Assembly (NCBI RefSeq): GCF_029873635.1
Contig: NC_080422.1
Coordinates: forward strand, 6,103,264 to 6,167,263
Direction: 5' to 3'
Length of the DNA stretch: 64,000 bases
DNA from: Malania oleifera
Lineage: Eukaryota > Streptophyta > Magnoliopsida > Santalales > Ximeniaceae
This document shows, in pieces, positions 11,097 to 24,343 of the stretch. Within the stretch, counting starts at the first letter, position 1. The number at the start of each line of letters is the position of its first letter. Both the position numbers and the translations under genes were made by a program. The notes beneath the pieces were generated by a model. The model worked only from the letters and a program-made list of their open reading frames with translations, had not been told where the DNA came from and ran no database searches.

Positions 11097-12246
11097 CCAA
11101 TTCCAACACGTGTTTGGGTATTATTCAAAGTGCCAATTGAGGATCTAGATGTTGATTTTTTTAATAATTGTCAATTTCTTGGAAAGTTTGAAAAATAAAA
11201 AATAGAGTGAAGTGAGATATATATAAGGAATTTAGAGTATCCTCCTATACTTTCTATTTCCTTTTCTTCTAGTTCTCATTGCTCAATCTCTGTTTTATTT
11301 TGTTTTCTATGTTTTTGCTCTTCGTATAAATCATGAATACTTGATGTAAAAATGTTACCGTATCCTTAGTTATTCTCAATGGGCTACTCCAACATTTGAT
11401 GGTACTAAGACTACCAAATGTTCATATTTATTTCCTTAATGTTGGCTAGGGGTGGTAAAATGGGTCGAGTCCTGACGAGTGATCCGTGATCTGCTCGTTT
11501 AAAATGAGTTTAGATTTAATACAAGTTGACTCATTTATAAACAGATCAACCCAGACCTGACTTGTTTATGGTCGGTTTAAAAATAAAATGAAGAATTATT
11601 TTTTTTTAAATGTCATTTTATATGAAATGTTTAAAAAATTTTAAAATAAATAAATTATATTTTTTAAACAGATGACTTGTTTATTAAACATGCGTATATT
11701 TATATTTTTGAAATGCTTATTGACCTAATTAACATGCATTTGATATAACATCGATGCACACTTAATGGGAAAAATCAATATTTCATATTAATATGAAAAT
11801 AGGACTTTTGAATTGGACTTTCACAAACTATTAAGTTTTGTATTTTAGTACAAGAGAATAAAATTTTCTATATAATTACTCTTAAGGTATCAATACAACC
11901 TATATTTGTAATGTATATTTTGAATGAACCAAATATTTTTAAATCTTAAATTACGTACAATAGAAAAGTTATTAAAATTCAATCAAATTATTTGGTTTTA
12001 CTTTGTTTTAGTTTGATGAAATTGATTAATTTTTTATATCATATCCATCCATAGACCACAGACAACTTGAACAGCTGGATTAATCGATTTAATTTAATTT
12101 TAATGGCCTTGTATGAAATGGATACATGAGACCTACTAGTAGCACGGCGTCGTTTCAGAGAAACAGCAGGTCTCTCGGCTTCCCTCCCCGTTTCACTCCC
12201 TTAGCCTCTCGTTCTCCGGTGTGTAAGCTCGTCAGTAGGTTCTGGA
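11097..12246. other. AT-rich upstream region and 5' leader of the hydrolase gene
   Basis: No convincing ORF. At about 11450-11720 there is a sequence of the type GGGGTGGTAAAATGGGTCGAG...GACTCATTTATAAAC...GACCTGAC, typical of plant MITE-like repeats, but I could not define both ends. The last 110 bases become GC-richer and pyrimidine-rich (12145-12246), as expected for the transcription start and 5' UTR. The exact promoter is not resolved. Confidence 0.4.
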
Positions 12247-15200
12247 ATGGCGTCTTCGCCCCCGTTAAAGCGCAGGCGTAAGAACCAGCAGGTAGAAGAT
12301 GACACGAATGGCTCCCCAATTCTTGATAAGGATGCATCGTCACCTTCACCTGTCGTGGTTTTCGCCCATGGCGCCGGTGCTCCTTCCTCTTCCGATTGGA
12401 TGATTAGGTCTTCTTCTCTAACTCTGTTCCATCCTGTCCCATTTTCTTTACGCTCTCATTTCTCTTTCTTATGTTTCTTTCTCGTAGTGCATTGAACGTA
12501 CTCATAACTTATTTTATTATTGTCATTTTTTTTACTTTTTTTTTTTGTCTTCTTTCTGTTAAATAACCATGAAATGGCATGATTTTATTGATTAGAATTC
12601 ATTTGATATTTTTGGGTCTTAACCTTCAAGGCAGTGAACAGGGCCTTAGGGTTTATGGGTATAAGAGAGGTTTTTTTGGTAGGGTCTCTTGTACATAGTT
12701 TGACATAATGATAAAATTTTCTAGATCAACCCGATTAACTATTACATCAAACAATAGCCAGAAAAAGAAAAGAAACCGAAGTCCTTTAAAAAGGGAGAAT
12801 TGCAATCACAGAATATAAAATGTATGCAATCTTGGAAACAGTAATTCTGAATGGTGAAGCTGTCTATGCACATGGGACACATTGCCACAATGGAGTGCCT
12901 CTGTGTTTGTGTATGCTACCCTATGAAGCAAGCAGAAATAATATAGTCCCAAATTACTTGTGCTACATTTATTCAATTTCTAATCCTTAGAAGATGGGGC
13001 TTTCAAAACAAAGGAACATTTTGGGACGCTCGAGTTGTTAGGGGATCTTTTTGATGTTCAAGTTGGTGAGTTATTATGTGTACTTTTTATCTACTTGTGA
13101 CCTCCTTTTATAATGATTTGGAGAGGTCCTTTGTGATTGGGCTCCTTGTGCTTATCTCGCGGCCCCAGGATTAGGAAACTTTGGAGCTGGCTTGTCTCCC
13201 CAATATATTTAAATACCTTGGTTGTTTATGTAGTCTAATCTTTGTATCAGCTGCTAGTTGTCCTTATCTAAAGCTTGTTGAGGTAGGCTGGGCTGGAGAC
13301 TGGGAAATTGTTGGATCCGAGTCCTGGTCAGGTGACAAGCTGAGTCTGCATCACTATATGTGGTCCATTGTGGGATGTGTTAGAGTTGGGCGAATGTATG
13401 GGCCAATCCTGGTTTAGTGGTGAGCTGGTGCTGTGCTGCTGGATGTGGTCTGCCACAAGCTTTGACATCCATTGAGCTTAATGCCAATTTTACCCCGAAC
13501 AACTTGATTGCTAAATGTATCTTTATGGTTTTCTTGTTCTTCGTGCGTTATATATAGATAAACACCCGCCAAATGGAAATTGTGACTTAGCACCTTATTA
13601 CTGCTTTTGTGATTGGAAAGTGGGAACTTTGTATATCCTTTTGGCTTCAGTTTCGGGCACCTTCATGAGAATTATTCTCCAGCTTATTCTTCCTAATACA
13701 TGGTTAAATTCATCTGACCAATGGTCTGTAGGTAACAGTTGCCAAATGGAAATTAGAGGTATGTGAAATCATGAATGAGGGCCTTGGGGATTGTTTTTTT
13801 TTTTTTTAATGTCCTCAACTTCTCATAGTCTTAAATCTTTGAAGAAGGAGAAAACAAAATGGTAAAAATATGTTGTCATTCAAATGTGTATAGATGTTGC
13901 TACAAAACTCTTTGTTCATGGGATTTAGTGGGGGTGATAGGAGGAACAAATTAATTGGGTCAGATGTGAAACTTTGTTTGCTGTTTGAGATCATTCAACA
14001 TCTTGATGGATGCATTAGTATTTCAAAATTCAAAGCATTGAAATGTTTAAAAGATGATATCAATATCTGCAAACCATGAAGTAAATACTTTAGCAAAATG
14101 AGAATCAAGGAGCCCAGAGTCTAGCGTGTGCTGGGGTTCACATAGTTTCTCAAGGTCCCTCTTGTGTTATTCTGTTGGTTTCTTTCTGTTGCTTATTTTT
14201 TTTTAGCCCTAATTTCCTTTTCGACAGTGCTTCATCCTCTGTTGCTGATCTTTTCTTTAATAACTTCCTTCATGATAATAGTTTTTCAAGTGTCAAAAAT
14301 AAATTTGATTAAGTTTCTGATGAACCAAGCTGTTGTCCTTTATGCAGATGGAAGGATATGTTAGGCAAGGCATTGCATGCTACTGAAGTAGTTACTTTTG
14401 ATTACCCTTGTGAGTTTATCTGAATGCATTTTTTTTGTTTTTTGTTTTCTTATGTCTAATTTTATGTTCCGGAAGCAGTTAAGAGTGTTGTTGTTGGAGT
14501 CTTTTCTGAAGATGATTGAAACTGATACCTATATTTTCCATGGATCATTCTTAGATTTAGCATGTCCAAGATACTTTCATCGTGAGCCTTTTGGTATTTT
14601 ATACAACTGTTAATTGATGAAGTAACTACATATGAGCCTCTTTGGATTAATAGCCCCAGAAATGGGCACTAAAATTTTTATGGATTTGACTTTTGGCAGA
14701 CATTTCTGGTGGGAAAAAAGGGCCTCCTCCCAAGGCAGAAAAATTGGTTGAATTTCACTCAGATATTGTGAAAAAGACACTTGCTAAATATTCTGGCCAT
14801 CCACTGATTTTGGTGGGAAAATCAATGGGTTCAAGGTAAAATTAATTTTACTCTGGTCCAAGAATATCTACCTAAATCATGAAACTATTCGGTGTTTGTA
14901 TCTTCTCTATGCTTGCAAACTACTGGACATCATTCGCCGTTGCAGCATGATGAAAATCTACACATTCTGAACACATGCTATCATAGTAGTCAATGTTTGT
15001 ACAAGAACTTTTTTTAATGTCATGATGCGTATGTTAATACTATGCTTGGATGCTCATTGAACTTTTTTGGAGCCGGTTTGTTTGGTGGATGCTTTTCCTT
15101 GTTTATATTTGAGAAACAATCATGCTTAATTTGTGTTTAGGAGTCAAACATGGAGAGGATTTATTATTTGAAAGCTGTATTCCTTTTGTCTGAGTCCTGT

Positions 15201-18200
15201 TTCTCCATGGTTTAGATCGAGTACAAATTGCATCTGGGATTAATGGACAATGCATAGCACTTCACTGGAACAATGATACACATCAGATTTTGAAGTGCAT
15301 TACTATGGGGATCACAATCAGTCAGACCTTCATGTTTACTGCATGCATTGACGTAATCTAGAATTTTTTTAAATATTTAATTTTTAGTTTTGAGGGTTTT
15401 ACAGTTATGTGTTTATCTGAATATTAGGGATTTAATTTTATTTCTTAGAGAATGTTTCCTTCTTTATTAGGAGAAAAGCCTATATAAAAGCTTGATGCGT
15501 AACCATGGGGTAGGCAGCTTGCAATATTGAGAATTGAACTCTAATTGAATTTTGCTTTGATTTTCCCTTTTTCTTTAATTTTTTCCATTTATTTTCTGTT
15601 TCCTTCTTTGGTTTTTTTGTTTTTGTTTTTGTTTTTTTTTTTTTGTTTTACTGATTCTCTTTTGCCAATCAGGCCTGCATCAATTGGGTATTAGAGCCAC
15701 ATCTCATTCCCCTATCACAGCTTCAGCACAGCTACTGTTCGCAGCCACAACCTTCCAATGCCTCACCATCAACTCATCACTTTGACTTTCCACTACAACT
15801 TTCTGAACACAGCCCTGTCCATTCCAACTGTAACCTGCTTCGGCCTCCAAACATAAGCTGAACCCCACAGCTCAACCATTAACGCATCAAACCCCTAAGC
15901 CTTCTTCTTGAAACAACTACACTGAAATCCTAATTCCCAATTAATCCATCAAATACAGAAGGCCTGTTTGATTTGTGATGTTGCAGGTGAAGCTATAAGA
16001 TGCAACAAGCAGGAAAAAAATTGCTGCTGCTGCTTAAACTGACCAAACAGAAGAGGAGAAGAAGACGAAGGCCTAACCTCAATCTCTTCTCTTCAATTGC
16101 GGCATTGATCAGAGCATATGACCATCAAGCCTTGCTGGAAATAGTTGCAATGCGATCAGATCACCAATATCAGTGTGATCTCTCTGTCTTTTGTTTTCTC
16201 TGTCTCCATCTATCATGCAGTTGAACATAAGAGCCCCAAAGCCCAAGCCCTATCATCTTAACCTGATCCATCCCACTTCTATTTTACCCAAAACAAATTG
16301 AATTTCCATAACTCGGCTCAGTCCTTATTTTCTTGATCCATCTCTTAAACTTGATTCCATCTAGAAGCCCAAACTGTTCATATCTTTAAGACAAGGCCCA
16401 TCCTTTTCTAATCATAACTTAGTTCAATATATTGCCCAACCCAAGCTGTTGACTAGTGCCACTAGCCCCACTAAGGCTGCACACCGAGCTGGACTGACCT
16501 TGTTGCCAGTTCAGTTAGTTCAGCTTTTGCATGGAAAGAGTTGGGGTTGGGGTGGTGGTGGTGGTGGTGGATCAGGTCTGATCCAGTTCAGCTTTCCCAT
16601 CACTTAACAAAATTTATTTCTCCTTTCTGCCATTTTTCTCCTTTATGAAATTACGGTCTCTTCTCCACAATTGCTTGGCTTGTTGGTTCACTTCTCAGCA
16701 AGCTCCTCAACTGATTCAAACTTACTCATTGGATAGTTGCAGCTTGTCAGCTTAATCATGTCCTGTAGGACAAAAAAATTCAATCAGTAGGCTTTCCAAT
16801 TGTGATTCATGCTCAATACAATTGGTAGTTCATAGCCTAAGTTCACTTATTGTGCCTCTTTTTGTTTCTCCGTTGCCATTTTTTTAAAAACCTTTATTGC
16901 AGTGCTTATCCAAATTGCACCTAACCAACTGCATGCACTGGGCATAGTCACTAATACATTTTGCATGGTTATTATGAGCATTACTAACAGGGAACACTGA
17001 TAGTATTTGAGTTCCCTTGAAGCTAGCACATCTAGCCTATTTGTCCACATTTCCTCCAATCTTGATCATTGAAAACTTAAAAAAAGTTCATGCTGCAGCA
17101 GAAAAGAAATTTAGGTGGTTAAAATGAACTAGTCCCATCTTCAGGAAACCATAACCCCACTTTGTATTTGGGTAACCAGCCCCAGTCTCCTATACCATCA
17201 CCGTATTCTGCATAATACAGGCTACTTTCCAAATTGATTTAGAAGCTCTGATAGGTCAAGAAATAGGACAACAGATCAACTTACCTTGTGTGAAAAGCAT
17301 ATAGGGAAACAACCTATTAGTAGATTAAGGAGTTAGGACCCTAGGATACTTAGATCTTCGGTCCAAGGTACTCACCACCCTAGTGAGGTCCCTCTGACTA
17401 CTATGTCTAGTCTAGGGAAAATATCAAAATCCACTGGGTCTTTTCATTGAGGTTTTCGAAACCAAACCGCACACCACATTTTGAGAGCTATTTATGGTAA
17501 GTTGTCCCACATTACAAAATTAGGAAAAGGAAGATGCATTTGTAAGTGTGTTTCTCCCATAACTTGTAACTCATAGGTCTACCCATGGATAGCCCACTTG
17601 TGCCCCCCACAAGGTGGCGCTAGCAGTATTGCGCATATATGTGCATGCACGCATTGTAGGCAATGGGGTATTGGCTTCTAGTGGCACAGTGTGTTTCTTT
17701 AGTGGAGCACTTAGCACTTTCCACATTTGCGTCGTGCAAGTGCAAGGGCCAGGCCGTGCTAGGTTTTGGCCTATATTTTGTTGGGCCATAGTTCCACAAT
17801 ATGGGATTCCATTTTATAATCTGGGTTATTTATTTCATCATGGGTCAGGGGTTATCCATCTTATTATGAGTCATATAGAATTTAAATGCGATGTTGACGC
17901 CTTGACAGTTACAAGTTGAGTTTAGATTTAAATCTATAGACACAACTCTACAATAAACGATTATTAATTTCATATTACAGACACAACCATCAGAGGAAAA
18001 TTTGTTTTATGTTTATTTAAACATGCAAGCAAATTAGCAAATCATCGTCTTCTTTGTACTCCTCGTGCACTATCCTTCTGTACCCATTGCTTCAAAAAAT
18101 TATTCTCTGGAGATTGTATACTGCTGATACAAATTTCCTTCATCTTTGAATGCTTATTACTAAGTAGGATATTTAGATTGTTTTCATATGTGCAATCAGT

Positions 18201-21200
18201 GTCTCTTTAGATTTGCTGCCTTCCTATCTTGGTCTCCTTTTGGAGGTAACCCTAATTTTTGCGACCTTTTGGGACCCTGTCTTTGAGAGGTTTGGTAGGA
18301 GGTTGGAGGGGTCGAAAAGGGCGTACTCATATCTAGGAGGTCGTATTACTCTCATTAGTGCATCCTTTCCATTATGCACATTTATTTCCTATCTCTTTTT
18401 AGAGTACCCACGATTGTTGCTAGGGTGCTTGAGAGGCTGACACGTGACTATCTTTGTTCTGTTGTTGGAGGGAATAACTGGTATCACCTGTTAGTTGGGA
18501 TACTGTTAGAAGGATGGTTTTAAATAACATTAATGGTCTGTGTAATAGTAATGGTCGCGACTGTTATGCAATGGGTAATGGTCACTGCATCCATGAATTC
18601 ATTTTTTGCATTAGCAAACTTCTTAAAAACATATAAATTCACATGCTTTGATCCTACAATCCTACATACTAATGCTTTGTATGATTTTTAGTAAATTTTA
18701 ATCAATTTAGATGTAATATATAATACTACTATTGGATATCATCTTGGTTGTTTTAGTTGCTATTGGTGAGAAGAAGCATGCGTTTGCCACTTTTCCCCAT
18801 TTTATTGATTATAAGTGAAATTCAAACTAAGAAATCATAAACATAAAGAAATATAAAATATAGAATGCCATCTTTTGTCCTCTTATAGTCTTTTTTGGAA
18901 TTTTTGTTATTCAAAAATTAAATATAGAATGTTCATATTTTAAACAAGAACAAAAATGCATACAATAAAATGTATTTTAGTCTCCAAACTAGGTGTAAGA
19001 AAAACAACCAAAAAAAAGGGAAGAGAACTTAGAAATTAGAATACAAACATATGTAATTTAATGAGAGAAAAAGTTGGGTTTATTTTAATGGTAGTTATCC
19101 AAATAATGCATACTAAATGTCAAGGAAAATAAACCCAAAAAAAAAAGATTTTTTCAATAAAAAATACCAACTAAATAAACCAACTCAAAATTGAGTTTCT
19201 AAGCTTCAATAAAGGGAAAAAAGAGGGAAAAATGCCAAAAAAAAAAAAAAAACACTAAAATACCTGTTTTAGTCATTCACAGTCAATCTGACACTGTAAT
19301 GTCCTATAACTGCCTATAACGTTCTGCAAAGGCTGTTACGGTTTTGAATCGGTGTACCTCTGAGATATTGCTCAGTAACAATCTCGAAAGCCACCAATAC
19401 TGTTACATAATGTCTGTAACGACTGTTATGCACTGATTTTTAATACTATGGTTTGAAGACCCAAATCAGAAGTGGGCTGGGCCTTGGCAGTGTGGTTTCT
19501 GAAAACATCTCTCTAATTGGAAAATGGTTGTGGAGGTTTGACTTTGAGGTTAATTTCCTATGGCCAAGTTGATAGAAGTAAGTATGGGATACGTTGGAAT
19601 GGGTGGGACACCAGAGGAAGTGGCATTATTTCTTATGCAAGCCCCTTGAAAATTTGGTTGCTGGTTTGTTCTTCCCTCCACTTGTTTTAGACTGGGTAAT
19701 GGTAATAGGGGTTGGTTTTGGAAGGATGATTGGGCTGGTGAGAGATTGGTGGAGATGATGGTGCCACGCCCTTTATATTTCCACTCTTAACAATGCACTT
19801 ATTCTTTTCTTTAGAAGGGGGGCTTTCATTATTGGGATTTCCATTTTTCTTGGGAATCTCAATGAAAGGGAGCTTGATGAACTTGCTACCTTGCATGATG
19901 TTCTGGATAGTTTTGTTCCTTCAAATAGGGGTGATAAGAGAGTTTGGGATGGGGATTCTTTAGGTTTCTTTTCTTCTAAATCTTTTTGGGGTGATATCTC
20001 AAAGGTACTTCAATTCACAATTGTAATGGCTATTACAGGGTCCATTATGGGCCGTTTCAATGCCGAAGTGGCTGTGAATGACTAAAACAGGTTTTTGAGT
20101 CTTTTTTTGGCATTTCCCCACTTTTTCCTTTCATTGAAGCTTAGAAACTCAAGATTTTTTATTTTTATTTTAAAAAATCATTTTCAGTTTATTTTTCCTG
20201 GACATTTAGCATGCAGTTTTTTGAATAACTACCATTCAAATAAACCCAACTTTTATCTTATTAAATTACATATATTTTTATTCTAAGTTCATTAAATTCT
20301 ATTTATTTATTTTGCTCTGTTTTCTTACACCTAGTTTGAACACTAAAATGCATTCTATTGTATGCAATTTTGTTCTTGTTTAACATATGAACATTTTATA
20401 TTTTATATTTTTGGATAACAAACATTCCATTAAAGACTAAAATAGTACAAAAGATGGCATTCTCTTTATATAGCAAAAGAAATTCATTAGATTGAATAAT
20501 AATGTTCAATCAGGAGAAGAGGCATCTCCTTAACAAAGTCTGGGAAACCCTTGGGAAAACAAAATAAGAAAACCATAAAGTGTAGAAAACAGCCCAAGGA
20601 ATTCAGCACAGCCTAAGAGGTCAACAGAGAATGCCAATCCTGCTGAATATCTGAGAACAATAATCCCTTGAAATTGCCATTACCCACGCACCACAGAGAA
20701 GCCGAAAAATGAATCTTGTTCCACACCAACAGAAATGCTAATTTCTTCCCTAGAAATATATGTGAGTTTCATTCCTTCTACAAACCCCAATATACTGCAA
20801 ATAAAGCACTAATCTATAGCGCTATTCCTTCCATCTTCCTACCAAACCCAACAAAAGATGTTGCCAAAAACTCCTCCACTGTCCCTGGACAAACCCAACT
20901 TTCTCCAAAATAACTGAATAACTTGTTCCAAACCTTCCATACGAAATTACAATGCAAGAAAAATGGAGAGCAGATTTGAGCAGGTCAAACAAAGCACACA
21001 TATATCTGGAGAGAGAGAGAGAGAGAGAGAGAGCCTTTAAAGGCCTGTTAATCTGCAGCAAATTGTTAGTATTTATCCCATTAAGCACAACCAACCAAAT
21101 AAAAACTTTGATTTTAGGGGGGATTTTGGCCCTCCAAATAGTTTTGTAGAGTGGGAAGAAAGTCGGTGCTAATGAAGAAGTCACAAAAAGATTCGCAAGA

Positions 21201-24200
21201 ATAGACCTCTGAGGGATCCAACAGCCAAGATTGGCTATCAGCTTCTGAGGATACAGGACAGTTATTCAACAGGACCAACAATGAGATAACTCATTTGTTT
21301 GCCAATCATTCAAGGATCTCCTAAAATGAAATTCCAAGACGGTAAAGGACCATCCGGATCAACAAGGAAAGAGGAAGTAGGATTATTTTGTCTCGAGCTC
21401 AATCGAAGTAGGCGAAGAAAAGTGGACAAGACAATATTCCCCACCACAGGTATTTCCAAATATAAATATTACACCCCTTTCCTAACACAAATATAGTATG
21501 GGGAATATCTTTCCAAAAACAAATATCACATGCCTTGCCCAACACAAATTTAGTATGAGGGATAAAGAGAGGATAAATATGAGAAATAACTTCCCACAGA
21601 CTTTCAGAAGAACATCTAGAACCCAAATTGGTATCCCACCCATTCCCGTCAAGTCCAAACTTGCCTTTAATAAATGCCACAATGAAGAATCCTCTAAAGG
21701 GAACCAGCAAAGCCATATAGCTAAGATAGCCGTGTTTTTAGACACCAAAAGTCCAAGACCCAAATCGCCCTCCTGTTTGGACCTACAAACTACCTTCCAA
21801 CTCACCAAATGATCCCTATAAGCCCCTACCCCTGACCAAAGAAAATCTCTCATAATTCTCTCAATCTTACTAGCAACACCTGCGGGAATTTTAAAAATAG
21901 AAAGAAATATAAGCCCCTACTCTGACCAAAGAAAATCTCTCATAATTCTCTCAATCTTACCAGCAACACCTGCTGGAATTTTAAAAATAGAAAGAAAATA
22001 CAACAGAATACTGGAAAGACAAGCTAACTTAGAGTAATCCTACCTCCAAGGGAAAAATAGCGCCCTTCCACCCATCTAGATGCTTGGGCACACTCTCAAC
22101 TACTGGGTCACAAAAGTTAACTGAGCTAGGATTACCCCCCACAGGAACTCCTAGATAGGACAACAGGCACTCCAATTCATCACATCCTATCTCCAAAGAT
22201 AACTCTCTAACACGCTCTACTGGCATGTTAATTGCTGCGATACCACTCTTCCCCCATATTAATCTTAAGCCGTAAAATACTTTCAAAATTATGGAGAAGC
22301 TCCAAAAGATTTTAAAAAGAAGACCTGTGATCCTCAAGAAAAAGATGGTATTGTCAGCAAACTAAAGTTGTGAGACCATAATCTCCTTCCTCCTCACTTC
22401 CACACCTTTCACTGAACCTCTATCCACCTCCCTACCAACCAACCTACTCAAAACATCCGCCACTAAAACAAACAGAAGCAGGAAAGAGGATCCCCTTGTC
22501 TATCCCCCATTGTGGCCTTAAATCAAGATTTAGGTCCACTATTTACTATTACCGAGCAAAACACATTAGTCATACAACCTTCCAAAATTCATCTTTGCCA
22601 TCTCAAACCCCTTCCTCATAAAAATCTTATCCAGAAAGCTCCAACTTGCTTTGTCATAAGCCTTTTCAAAATCCAGCTTAAAGACGAAGCCCATCTTCTT
22701 CCTCCTCCTAATGTCCTTAACAGCTTCATTGGCAACCAAAATGTTATCTTCTCCCCCTTCCCCCGACAAAAGCACTTCGGGCCTTAGAAATAGTCTTGTC
22801 AAGCATCCCACTCAACTTATTAGCTAGTGCTTTATATACAGTGGATACTATACCAATAGGCCTATGATCAGAAATATTAATCAACCTACTTTTCCTTGGC
22901 ACCAAAGTAATGAAGGTAGAATTAACACTCCATTCCCATAAAATTCGTTGAAAACCTTCACCAAGTCATTCTTCACTATTGGCTAACCATCTGACCCAGG
23001 AGCTTTATCCCCCTCCATTTCGAAAACTATAGATCTAATGGTCTCTTTAACCAGGCTATCTTGTCAATAGATAAAGGATCTCACTCCAACCCTTCTACCA
23101 TCGGTCTACTCTCATCCTCCTTAGAAAACAAGTTGTGATAGAAATCAATGATCTCAGAGGCAATCCTAGTAGTATTCGAGATAATCACCCCCCTGTCCAC
23201 ATCCAACTCCCTATTAAATTATTTCTCATTTTTCCTCTGGCTATCCTATGAAAAAATCTACAATTGCAATCACCCTCTCTCTCATTTAAACTTCATCTTC
23301 TGTCTCCAACTTTTCATTTCCTTGAAAATCGGATCTTCCAACTTATTCTTCAAAGCAACCTTTCTAATCCTTCAAAGCATACTATATTTTATATTTCTTT
23401 ATGTTTATTATATCTTAGTTTGGATTTCACTTGTAATCAATAAAGTAGTGAAAAATTGCAAATGCATGCTTCTTCTCACCAATGGTGACTAAAGCAACCA
23501 AGATGACATCCAATACTTGTAGTATATGTTAAATTTAAAGTGATTAAATTTTACTAAAAACCATTTAAAGCATTAGTATATAGGTTTCTAGGATCAAAGT
23601 GAGAGATTTAAGGGAGGGAAACAGAGGAAAGAAGAGGGAAGGAGAAGAAGGAGGTTGAAACCTCTGGGAGAGAGAGAGGCAGAGAGGAAACTGCAGTAGT
23701 CTGAATTTAAAACAATAACTGTACTAAACCACTACTGCTACTAACACATATTTACAAAAATAACCCAACTAAACACATAATTACGAAATACTGAAGGAAG
23801 TCACTAAAAAGCACAAAGAGGTCCTCATACAAACACTACTTCCAACTTCTTAAACCTATGCCTAAATACATGTCCCAAATGGGCGGCCTATAGTTTGTAG
23901 ATGGTCCTCCATCATTTGGATGGAGAATCACCAATGGAGAACTTTAGATGTTTATATTGTAGCTAGGGTTTGTATTTTAGTTCGGGAAAATTCTGGTTAT
24001 TTTAGAAGTTTAGTTAGTTTAGGTTTATTTTGTGTATTTACTTACTCTGGGGTTATTTTGTAATTTCTTGTTTTACTGAGGCTTTTATGTAACTATGTGT
24101 TTTAGTTAGTAGCTGTCATATTGCTGCAGTTTCCCTCTCTCCCGCAGGCTTCTTCTTTTACTCTTTCTTCCTCTCTCATCTCTGTTCTGTTCTGCCTCTA

Positions 24201-24305
24201 TTTCTGACCTTCTATTCCTCTGTCCTCCAGCTGCTGCTTCTTCTTCTTCTTCTTCTTCTTCACTTCTTCTTCTTCTCTTCTTCTATTTCTCTCCCTAATT
24301 CTTTC

Positions 24306-24343
<38 letters not shown>

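Larger units (their letters stand above)
20015..23605 (-). mobile_element. Second copy of the 927-bp repeat, inverted and split by a LINE
   Basis: Bases 20020-20470 are the reverse complement of about 18885-19330, and 23376-23600 the reverse complement of about 18640-18850 (for example the AAGAAGCATGC / GCATGCTTCTTCTC block). The gap between them is the LINE at 20476-23375. The outer 120 bp seen in the first copy are missing at the right end. Confidence 0.75.

Noticed and set aside
16000-17919. Several 60- to 100-aa ORFs in intron 3, including 17614-17919
   Set aside because: They lie inside the internal region of the gypsy element, have no recognisable domains and overlap ORFs on the other strand. 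They are probably chance frames.
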